DNA from: Auanema rhodensis
Lineage: Eukaryota > Nematoda > Chromadorea > Rhabditida > Rhabditidae
NCBI GenBank assembly: GCA_964057225.1
Contig: OZ059897.1
Location: forward strand, 16,864,001-16,928,000
Direction of reading: 5' to 3'
DNA: 64,000 nucleotides
Of the stretch, positions 1-10,883 are shown one piece after another (positions within the stretch are counted from its first letter, which is position 1; each line of letters starts with the position of its first letter). A model generated the notes under the pieces. The model did no database searches and was not told where the DNA came from. It saw nothing but the letters and a program-made list of their open reading frames with translations. Both the position numbers and the translations under genes were made by a program.

Positions 1-571
1 AGAGGGGAGCTTTGTTTATCGAAATAAAGTTTTTTCTTTTTATTCACCAAATTTCGAAATTTCTATGCCATTTGCTCAATGCGTGCTCTGCTACCATGGG
101 CTGTCGTGAATCGCGGGAAATTCTGTAGCGCACGCTTTTGTTTCCTCTTTCTCATCTAGATCTCCATTTCATTTCGTTTTCCATATATAAAAGAGAAAAA
201 GAATTTTAGTTATGGAAACTAGCATCTGGATTGGGGAAACGGGTCCCCCAAAAGATTAGCTTAATTGATTAACACGAGCCTTTAGTAAGTGGCTCTCGGC
301 ACCCTGAGGGGGCGGAGCTAACATAAGGCTTTGCCAGCACCATTCATCTACTCAATACGGCAGCAGCACCTGCTTTCCAGTCGTGCATGAATATTCTTCT
401 CTCGGTCGATTGTATTGATTCCTGGATTACATTCTGGATAAATATTCACGCGAACAGCTCATACATAACCTCATATTGGAAATAACCTGCATAATTTCCG
501 ATAGTTATTTGTTCTTTTATTTTCATCGTCGTATATATCATTTATTATCGACTTTCTGAGCTTGCTATAAT
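1..571. other. 5' flank of the MAST kinase gene
   Basis: No coding exon is seen here. The stretch is less AT-rich than most of the window and holds a GC-box-like element at about 308-318 (GGGGCGGAGC), as in many nematode and animal promoters bound by SP/KLF factors; that binding is inference. The first ATG of a long open exon is at 572. The preceding TTTCTGAG is only a weak candidate splice acceptor, so it is unclear whether this end is trans-spliced. Confidence 0.4.
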
Positions 572-3500
572 ATGGACCAGAAGCAGAGAAGATCTAGAAG
601 ATGCTCTCTACCACTTTTACCCGCTCTTTCTTCGAGTTTTGCTTCAACTTCTCATCATGGAATTCCTGCCAACACATCCACTTTGGCACGACCAGTGCAG
701 GTTGTTTGGAGACGACGACCGCGTTATTCTATATGTGCTGCTTCTGAAAATTTAGTAGTGCCTACTATTTCCACAAATCGAGAACATATGAAACGCAGAA
801 GCCCTTCACGAAACCGTCGGGTCGGGCTATCCTTTGGGCATTATTCTCCACCTATATTAACAACTTCACAGTCATTCTTTCCTCCAAATGAAGAAGGCCG
901 ACCTCGTAGCGCCATGTTGTATCAGGCGGTAGGTTTATTTGTTTGCTACAATTTAGAAATTAGTGGTGCCATGTTGTAATTGTAATCAATGGCATATTAA
1001 ATGTTACATTTTGACTCAGAAGTATTATTTCATAAAATTTTATTGTCGTTCTTTGCAAAAGCTATTGTAAGAACCAGTCAGAGTAAAAGTACCTGTCACA
1101 TCAAGATGTTTATTGATTGAATAATTTAGTGTGCTTGCCATAACTCTTTTTTTCTTTGTCTCAGTTACAAATTGATTCTTTTAAATCTCAATTTTTATTA
1201 TAAAGAATTAGTCTTCTGAGAACTATGATTGTGCCAGTGGATTAACTTCATTTGATGGTATTATATGCTCTCTGATCAACTCATGAAGCACTCATTTTGG
1301 CTTTACTATTCATTATTTTGTAGTATGTTGCACAGCTTTTTGTGAAAGACGTTGCATTCTAATCTTTTCAGCATTAATGTTAGGCTTCGAGGGGTGTAGT
1401 TGGCGCGTTCAGCTTGCGCGTAAAGCAAAATATGAAAAACAACCGTTCTTCATAATATCCGATTCGAAAATGAAACGTATCCTGCTACAAATATGTCTAA
1501 TTAGCATGTAATTGACGCTTAAATTTTTGAAAAGCTATACTAGTTCGATCTGGTTGAAAATTTCAATTGATAAAAAGAGATTGTGATCTCTACTTGTAGA
1601 AGTACATAGTAGTTTGACAAAGACATTTTTAGCTAACTAGGCTTTCTAGATATTGATCAAATTGTTGCATGTGCTGAGTCTAAGCCCGAGTCTATTTTGA
1701 ACTATTGCTTGCCCAAGGGCAGAAAAGAAAAGTTATTAATTTTTCTAAGTTCTTTCATCCTTTTGGTTAGCTTCAGTAGACTAATGGTCCTGCTTATAAG
1801 CTTATTTCTCTAGAGGCCCTGAATGCTATCACTCAGTTCCATAAAATTGTTATTTCTTTTATGTTTAAGTTTTTGCCTAAAAATTTAACCCCCTTATTTT
1901 AATGATAGTTTTTATGTTGTGTCCATGACTATATCATTAATGGCGAATAGGCTTAGAACATAAAACCTAAAAATGTAATTATTAAAATTTTAACCGACTT
2001 TGTCTAATAATCTTCAATTACAATGTGATCGATGTCTTGCCAAATTCTTTCACGCAATCTCCTTTCCAGTTTTAACTTAGCGCAGGAAACATGGCGAAAA
2101 CATAGATAGACTGGTTGCCGCGTGATATTTACTCTATTTGTCTATGTTCGATTCTTCTTTTTTTTGAAAATGGAAAATTTTCCGGGGTACCGATCTTCTT
2201 ACAACTAATCCCGTTCGTCCTGTCTTCAAGTCGTATGAAATTCTTATTAATTTTATGAAGTTATGTTATTCTGTTCTACGTATTCATCTGTGTCTTTTCA
2301 AAACTTCCGCGACCTCACTGTCATCGTTAGAACTTTGCTGTTTCTACTACTTGCTTTTAAAAATAAGCTTCTGTCTGGACAAACGGCGATAATTTGTGAG
2401 AGGCAGCTGAAGCTGTGGGTCTGGCAGCAATTCTTCGGACCCCCTCGAGATTCGCAACGACGACGAGATTTTTTCCAATTCGATATCTTGCTGCTTCACT
2501 CCGAGCTTTAGCACTCTTATTCCTCTGTTCTTCTGAATCATCATTACTAAACTTCTTTCTCACTTGCTACTGCTGTACTAAGTTATTTATCTGCTAATTA
2601 AATAATGGCGTAATATTATGCTCTAAACGACGTTTGCTTCGTAGAAACTTGAATTTGCAGTTTGATATCCGTATTATTTCTACTTATCAGTATTACTTTT
2701 GTGAGCCCCCACCTTTAATCTATATATTTGGTGGGGGTGATTGCTTTTCTCGCCAGTCTCCAGTGTAAACTTGCATAACTGAATATGTTCAGTTCTAAAT
2801 CCTCTGCAACAGGTGCAGAGGGAAGCCCATGGCATCGTTTTCCCACAATGCTTGCTCGTCTAACACAGTCCAGACGATCTAGAGAACGGGATGGTCGTCC
2901 TTTTGGTGTTGGACGATCTATCAGTTGTTTTGTAATGGCGACCTCGTCCTCTATGTCAGTATCACCACCTGTTTCTTCTTGCTGCCTTTCTCCTGTTACT
3001 CAATTGAGGGTATGTTCTCTATTAACTTTTGCTGTAATTCAACATACTGGGCGAATGCTAGATATCTGTATTCTTCAACAAGATGTTCTAATTTAATTAT
3101 ATGATCTATGAACCTATGGTTAGTCTTTTGTGTTATCATTTGTTTTTCATGCACATGGAGTATGACAGATGGCTTCAATATACGTTTTAACCAACTTACT
3201 CAGAACACTAAAATTCTTGCGTAAACAATTTTGACGTGATCAAAAATCTACAGCTTTTAATATGTTTGAAATTTTTATTGTTGAATTCAGAGCAAAAATT
3301 CGAAGGGCATTTAAAACATTGTAATGTTATGTAACTTGAACGGAGTCTCATCTTGAATTTCTGATTCTTTCCTCCGCATTAGGCTTGTACCGGAAATTGC
3401 AATCTTCTTCTTCGTTGTTCTTACTCTTTCCGATGGCGATAAGGATAGACTTTTGACATTGATGGAGAAAATGACACTTGTAATGTGAATGACTCAATTG

Positions 3501-6500
3501 TGCGCTAGTTTAAAAGAAATGTTTTGAAAATTCAATTAAATAGTCTTCTGCTGTTTCTCCTATTTTTCTTTTGCTCATCTTGACAGGCTTCGGGTCTATC
3601 TTGATATACAACTGGAAAGGATATAGTTATTATTCTTTCGAATTTTTTATACAGCTATAATCCATTATCCAATGCATCGTGAAGACGAAAATGAGAATTT
3701 TCTGAGCGTCTTTAAGTACTCTTGTATTGGCGTAACCTTCCCTAGGGAATAATTCTATTTTTCATGGCCCATTACATCCACCATAAGCCAGTTGAATATG
3801 TACATTTATGAAGAAAAAAAAGAGAAAGAGGGCATTGTGCTTTGTCTTTATCACTACACATATTAGTACTTTCCTTGCAGTAAGTCAAAAAGCTTTTGTT
3901 TGCTTAACATTTGGAAGAAAAAGTACGTTTCAGAACAATTCAGTTGTATTCTATATTACAACTGACACTAAAAATACCCTTAAACTATGCCTTAAGATGA
4001 AATCATGATGCCAAAATTACTTCTTGCTCGAACTTCTAACCTAATTTGTTTTTTTCAGAAGGATGTGCAAGCATTGTCTCAAACTACTCGGTCTAGTGCA
4101 GCAAGACGAAGCTTGAATGCTTCCACATCTCCTTTACTTGCTCCAAGATGCCGAAGTCCAGCTCGACAACAGGGAACATCTTCTGTATCAAGGGCAACTG
4201 CTCCTGCAGCTGTACCTCTCAGGTAATTTTAACCAAATTTTATTTTTGAAAATATATGTAAACGCGAGTGCAAATCCTGATATTCTGTAGATCATATTCT
4301 ACTCGAAGTGGCAGCTCACTAATGGCTCCTCAACATGACAATCGACGATGGTCTCTGGCTTCTTTGCCATCTACGAGCGGCTATGGAACTCCCGGAAGTA
4401 ATTCTGCTTTCTCGGTATTATTTTCTTTTATATTTTTCCGATCTTGATTCAAATGTTTCCTTTCAGAGTCAATATTCTTCTTCAGAACATTTGTCTGAAG
4501 TCTTAGAGTGTATGAGATTGGGGCGTTTCGATAGCAACGAAAGCTATCCTTCCGCTGAGGATCCTTCTTCTAGTACATGTAGACCTAGAAGCCGAAGTTT
4601 AACGTAAGAATTAGACGTTTTCGAGATATTCACAAATGAGTACTTTAGAAGTCCAATAAAGTTTGGTAGTGAAAATCAAGCGAATGTTCTAAATCGTAGT
4701 AGTGTTTATAAGGAGCGTTTTCCAAAGGTTCGTTTTTACTAATTTGGGAATGTTTCTCAAATTCTAAATTAAAGGCTAAACTACAAATGGAGCAAAGATT
4801 GCAAGGCTTTGTTAATGAAAATGCACCTCTAAGTGGAGGAGCTTCGAATGATCTTGAAACTTCCGACCCTAGAAACAATCGAAAATCTATGGTGCTTGAA
4901 GCCGAAAAAGTGACTGATAAAAGCCTACTTAGGCTTCTAGGGGATGGAGCTACACGATTCTTACATCATCAAATTGTTGAGGTTTGTTTCTTTTTTATAT
5001 TCCTTGGTATTTTATTTTTTTTAGATAGCTTCTGATTGTTTAACACGTTCAATCGAAGATTCTATTACATGCTCATACTTTTGCGAGATGAGTCAAAGAT
5101 TGGACGAAACGTTAAATGAGGTTTCATCTTGATCATTAGCTTATTTCTATATGGTTTCCAATTTAGGCTCAACAGAAAACGTGTCAGGAATCTCTGACCT
5201 TTCTTACAAAGCTTGTTAAGCAACTTCTTATGATTGTTAGTCGCCCTGCAAGACTTTTAGAATGTCTGGTTAGTTATGGAATTGTTATTAGCTGTTATTG
5301 TTGTTATTAATGTAGGAGTTTGATCCGGATGAGTTTTATCATTTATTGGAAGAAGCTGAAGGTGTTGTTCGAGAGCAACTCGGAAGTGGAACAGCTCGAG
5401 TACCTGACTTACCTCAATACATAATTGGTATTATATTTCATCATTTGTTTGCTATTTTGCTTTTATCGCAGGCAAATTGGGATTGGATCGAGATCCCCTC
5501 ATGGATATTGAGACACGGGCTGAATCCCCTCCCGCTGCAGTTCCGGGACCAGCGTGCTCCAACGTCATCAAAAAAGAAGAATCTGTTCCTCCGAAACACT
5601 GGAATGAGCAACGACCTCCACGTGAAGAGGATTTCGAAACAATTCGGGTTAGTTCTTTGATTCTTTTACTATTATTTATTTCAAAATGTTCGATTAAAAT
5701 TTTGTATTCTAGTTGGTTAGTAATGGTGCTTATGGAGCTGTTTATCTCGTGCGTCACCGGGAAACTCGCCAACGCTTTGCTTTGAAAAAAATGAATAAAC
5801 AAACTCTTTTACTTCGAAATCAGATAGATCAGGTTATTTCATACAAAAACAATAATGTTTTACTGAGATATTCTTCTTATAGGTATTTGCTGAAAGAGAT
5901 ATTCTGACTATGACCGATAATCCTTTCGTCGTTTGTTTCTACGGATCATTCGAGACCAAACATCATTTATGCATGCTAATGGAATATGTTGAAGGTGGTG
6001 ATTGTGCTGCACTTCTTAAAAATGCTGGAACTCTTCCTGTGGATCTTGCAAGGTAAACAAATTATGACAAATGATAATTTTGACTTTCGAATATCATAGA
6101 CTCTATGTGGCGGAAACAGTTTTGGCGATCGAATATTTACACTCTTACGGGATCGTGCACCGAGATTTGAAACCGGATAAGTATGTTTAATAAGAAAAAT
6201 TATTTTGTATTATAAGATCTTAAGTCTTCTTATCACGGCTATGGGTCATATCAAACTTACTGACTTCGGTTTATCAAAAATTGGTTTAATGAGTAGAACT
6301 ACATTAGTAGCGGAAGGTGTTGATATCGTAGAAACGCAACAGTTTCGTGATAAGCAGCTTTGTGGAACACCAGAGTAAGTTTTAATTTGTTTTGGCTTAA
6401 CAATTTTTTTGTTATTCAGATATATAGCCCCGGAAGTAATTCTTCGCCAAGGGTACGGAAAGCCAGTTGACTTCTGGGCTTTGGGTATTATTCTTTATGA

Positions 6501-9500
6501 GTTTCTTATTGGAACAGTTCCATTTTCGGGGGAAAGCCCGGAAGAATTGTTTAGTAACGTTATATCTGGTTAGTTTTAGTAGACACTTTAAAAATTAATT
6601 AGTACTTCCAGATGATGTTGAATACCCAGATGGCGAGGAAGCTCTTCCATGTGAAGCAGAGGATTTAATTCGTAGATTAATGGAAAAAAATCCTATGGAA
6701 CGGCTAGGTGAATAACATTTCACATAATAATTTTTATATTTTTAATTAAAGGAGCTATCAGTGGTGCAACGCAACTTATGAGTCATCCATTTTTTGATTG
6801 TATTGACTTCAATACAATTTTAAGAGAAAAAGCTGAGTTTGTACCTCTTTTGGATAATGAAGAAGATACTAGCTATTTCGATAGTAAGTTTAGTTCTAAC
6901 ATGTCTTTAATCAATTTGTTTTCTAGCTCGCTTAGATAGGTATAATCATGAAGCAGATTCCTGTGGTGAAGATGATTCTTCACCAATGTTTCACTCCTTT
7001 TCAACTGCTAGTCCAAGACATTCCATTGTTGCTCTTGAAACTAGTCAGCTTCCATCAACGTCTATGTCTATATCTGCTTCTGCTTCAACTGCTACCGCCT
7101 CCATTTCCTCTAATAATGCTGAGCCCCGTTACCGTAAACCTTCAACTGCAACTCAGTCCAGTGAAGACCAAACTATGGATAGCGCTGATTTGTCAGCCGA
7201 GATACCTGTATCTTCAGTTAGTTTATCATCACCTTCTTAATGATAGCAATCTTATTCAGGCTATGATTTTGCGCAGGCAATTCTCCTCTCAGAGGAATGC
7301 TAACCTTTCTACTTCGTCAAGTGGAACTACTGGAACTGGCTGTTTAAATACCGCTTACTCCTCCACAGATAGCAGTATGGATGCTAGTCATATTAGCATG
7401 ATTGTTATACCTGATGCTAGAAAGTAAGTTTATTCTTAAAACTTTATCCAAGCTTAATACCATCCGCTCACAATTAACGCTTTATAGATCACCCTTGCCT
7501 AAATTTGCTATATCTTGTGATCCTGATGATTCCAGTGATACCACTACCAGACAAAAAGAATTGTCTCCTGTTGACGAAGCCGTTCGTTTCAGAGTTAGAA
7601 TGAATTGATAAACTTTGTTATAAATTATTTTTTAAGAATACCTCTCAAACACCCCTTCAACTGGTTATTCCTGCATCTGGATCTGGTTCTACCTCAAATT
7701 CTAATAACAAAGATATGTGCTATGTGGTAAATGTGAAATGTGTGTTCTAACTTCTTATTTTCGAGTTTTAGGTTGCTACAACCTATAGTCAACTCTCTCC
7801 TGGAGGTGGGTCCGTGTCATCAGCATCATCAGCCGATGGTTCGCCTCACCCTAGTGCTGATCAAATCAGCCCTGCAACCTCCTCTTTCAAATGTGTTACT
7901 ATAAGGTTACAAATAATAATAATAATATGTTAATCTGTGTTTTGTTATTTCAGAAAAGGCTCAATGGGTTTTGGTTTCACTCTGAAGTCTGTTCGAGTTT
8001 ATCTTGGAGAACATTCTGACTATTATACTATTGAACATATTGTTACATCTGTTGTTGCAGGTAATTTTTCTATTTTTCATTTATATTACTTTGCATTTCT
8101 GTGGTATCCATTTTCATAATTTTTTGAATCACAGTATTACATACATCACTTATTTTCTTGCAACTTATATTGAAAGAATACAGTTCAAAGATTTTAGGAG
8201 GGTTTTCCGCTATCTTATTTTTTACACTTATGATATATAACTAGAAACTTTCTCTATAATAATTTTAATTTACAAATGTATTTGTCAATTTGTTTGGTAG
8301 AGACAGCGGTTACCGTGCATTTTTTATTTCGGAAGGGGGTCATTTCATATTCTCGTTAAGTCACAAGATAGCGCTACATTCATGGTTAATTCATTTTTCA
8401 AGCTGAACATTTCAAATTTAATGACAAGCAATATGTTCAATTCAATTTTGTCACCCACATCCACCTTAATTTGAAAAGGGAGCAGTAATTCATCGATATG
8501 TTATTTTATGTAAAGTCATCTTGCTTCACCCAGCAAGTTGAAAGGGTTCAACTAATTCTTCTTTATTTTATTCAAATAGGAGTTATATGAGCTCTCATGA
8601 GTTTAAAATACAATTTCATTAACATGATCATTGTTTTTAGAACGAATAATACATTATATTTTTGGGATTAATGAACATTGTTTCATATTCATTTTGCAGG
8701 AAGTCCTGCTTTTGAGGCTGGTCTCCGTGGTGATGATATGATTATCCAAGTCAATAACCAATCAGTTCATAATTTGACGCATCCGCAATTAATGCATCGA
8801 CTTTTAAGCTACGGCAATGAACTATCTTTAAAAGTAAGTTTTCATAAAAAATTAGAAAGAAGATCTTGTAACTATGCTTGTTTTCAGGTAACTCCTTTGT
8901 CTTCCACATCAATTAAAGAAGGTGCGCCAAGGAAAACAGTAGGCAAAATGGCCAAAAAGAAGCCTAAACGTCCCCAACGTAGAGTTCCACTTGAGAAGAA
9001 AACAAGGTATGCAGAATTTTTTTCTATAAAAATAAAGAAAAATTACAGAAAGCCATCCTCTCTGTTACGTCGGCTTAGTGGCAAACGAGCCACAAACGAT
9101 ATAGTTCCCGGAACATCTAGTCAAAAGCAAACGTTTATTCCTAGGTTATTTTTTTTTCTGAAATATAATAATTGGAATTTATTTCAGGTCTGTTTCTAGT
9201 CAAGACGGTGTCATTCTGAATGGCCCTCCACCATCAAGTCATTCTCTGGCCTCTGCTCAACAGCCTTCTGCCCCCGTCACCGCTCCTATTTTGGCTCACA
9301 AACGAATGAGTGATGTGGGATTGCGCGAAGAAAATCGGTACTTAATTCATGCCCATAAACCCTTTCTATGTGTTCTGTATCCAGATCACCTCTAGCTTCT
9401 TCGCGGCCATCTTCGTTGCGCGGATTGAAGCAAACTTCCGTCCAGGTTGCTGCTAAGATTCCAACATCTCCAATTCCCGTTAGTCCACTTGCTAGATCCG

Positions 9501-9655
9501 AAGGACAGCAAGAAACAACAAGGTATCAATGAATAAATATCTAGTATTCCTATTAACCCGATCTTTTAAGATCTCCCAGCCCTTCAGCGGCTAAATTCTC
9601 TTCCGCCGGTGGATCCCTGATAAGCCGTATTCTTCAGAAGGATGACTCCAAATGA
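572..9655 (+). CDS. kin-4: MAST-family microtubule-associated serine/threonine kinase (kin-4-like)
   Basis: AGC-family protein kinase of the MAST group, expected to phosphorylate serine/threonine and to scaffold partners such as PTEN through its PDZ domain. Thirty exons splice to 1417 aa in one frame: 572-928, 2821-3009, 4059-4222, 4291-4414, 4467-4603, 4649-4727, 4775-4981, 5025-5120, 5167-5268, 5316-5427, 5472-5647, 5713-5832, 5883-6052, 6100-6180, 6225-6374, 6420-6568, 6612-6707, 6752-6883, 6927-7216, 7260-7423, 7488-7593, 7637-7726, 7772-7905, 7954-8060, 8700-8833, 8888-9006, 9049-9144, 9188-9337, 9385-9522, 9571-9655. The MAST pre-kinase domain starts with RRWSLASLP (residues 255-263). 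The kinase covers about 576-850 with loop SNGAYG, Lys606, HRDLKPDN (698-705), DFG (718-720) and APE (758-760); the AGC tail DTSYFDTR ends near 882. The PDZ domain is about 1137-1222 (GFGFTL). The tail is Ser/Pro-rich and basic. The N-terminal exons are less certain, because exon 1 (ending at 928) and exon 2 (ending at 3009) both finish in phase 0 before exon 4059, so alternative starts are possible. Confidence 0.93.
929..2820 (+). other. long intron 1 of the MAST gene
   Basis: About 1.9 kb between the first two proposed exons, far longer than the 40-60 bp introns typical here. Its 3' end has a GC-rich inverted repeat (2706-2713 with 2730-2737) and an ATG at 2785 in frame with exon 2, so it may contain an internal promoter or alternative first exon. 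No other coding potential is seen. Confidence 0.5.
2706..2737. repeat. GC-rich inverted repeat upstream of MAST exon 2
   Basis: CCCCCACC at 2706-2713 is perfectly complementary to GGTGGGGG at 2730-2737 with a 16-base AT-rich loop. In RNA this would be a stable 8-bp hairpin about 50 bases before the alternative ATG at 2785. Confidence 0.7.
8061..8699 (+). other. long intron inside the PDZ coding region of the MAST gene
   Basis: This 639-bp intron splits the PDZ domain after GTTGCAG and resumes at GGA AGT CCT. It is AT-rich and holds a small perfect inverted repeat AGTTGAA/TTCAACT near 8537-8553. No coding content is seen. Confidence 0.6.
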
Positions 9656-10883
9656 GAATTTTTGTCTGTATATTAACTAGATGTTGTCATAACTTATATT
9701 TACCATTTCTACATATATTCTTAAAAATTCTAATTAATCTTTAACTATTATAACTTTTTCTGTTTTTAATGACATTTGTGTGTAAGGCTCTTTGTTCTAA
9801 TTGTCTTCAATTTAATTTTAACCACTATTTTTCGAATTTGAATCTCTTCCACGTTTTTCTTGTATTAAGGTGGTTATATGATAGCTATTAACATTCTATT
9901 TACCCAATAGTTTCTGTAAACTTCAAGACACATTGCATTACTTCCTCTTTTAGGAACAGTTTTTCATTTCCCGGAGATATCCCGGAGAGCTTATTATTTG
10001 TGCGGGTATCTTCTTACGGTGACGACTTCGTCGTTTGTACACTGATATATAATAATTACTTGTAAATAAACTTATTAAATTATCTTCGTAATTGTTGTGT
10101 ATAATTATGTATTATTATAAAGACATACAAATATTAAAAAAGAATAGAAGAGAACTAAATCCCCAAGGTTTCATATTGAAAAACTCCCAATAATTAAATA
10201 AAGTGATTAAATAATTGAATACATTTTGCTAATATTTATTTTTATAAAATAAAAAAGATAAATTATAATCGACAGCACTTTATTAGCACAATTTACAGAC
10301 TTAACCGGAAAAACTCGTACTTAGAAATGGAGAAAGAGTGCTATGGTATTTTACAATAAAAGATAAGAAAGAATACAAAGAGAATCTAAGCAAATCTAGT
10401 TACTAACTAGTCACAACTTACTTACACTTATTTTATTATTTCGAGAACGGTAATGTACACTTATTAGTTGCACTATAAAGCGCTCGGCCACGTTTCCGAA
10501 TTTTTATATAAAGACTTGGTAAGAAGTTAGAAAGTTGAATCTTGACCGGAAAGCGGAACACCGAGGAACAACGAGCAGTAGCACAGGTACACGGATAGAG
10601 AGAGACAAAGGAATATAGATCACAATGGTTGAGCAATAATGAGCAGCAAAAGAAGACGAAGAAGCCGAACCATGCAGTCTTCGGCTGAACTATGAAAGAC
10701 ACTCTCAAAACCCGCTAAAACAAAACGGGAATAGATAGGTTAGTAGCATATTATATTATAATAATTTTACGTTCAATTATAAAGAGCATAGTACAGAATA
10801 AAATAATAATTTTTAAAATTCACAAGTCTTACTCAACAAATAAGCAGGCAAAATTTGGTAAGGGGTGTCTGTGCATAAGTCGT
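9656..10883. other. convergent 3' region between the MAST and OMA-type genes
   Basis: The two genes end tail to tail. An AATAAA at 10065-10070 can serve as poly(A) signal for the + gene. The stretch 10440-10740 is less AT-rich, lies next to the stop codon of the - gene and is probably its 3' UTR. An open frame there on - is hydrophobic and lacks splice context, so I do not call it a gene. Confidence 0.45.

Noticed and set aside
2146-2154. tRNA B-box-like GTTCGATTC
   Set aside because: No A box or cloverleaf can be formed with the upstream sequence, and it lies inside the MAST intron.
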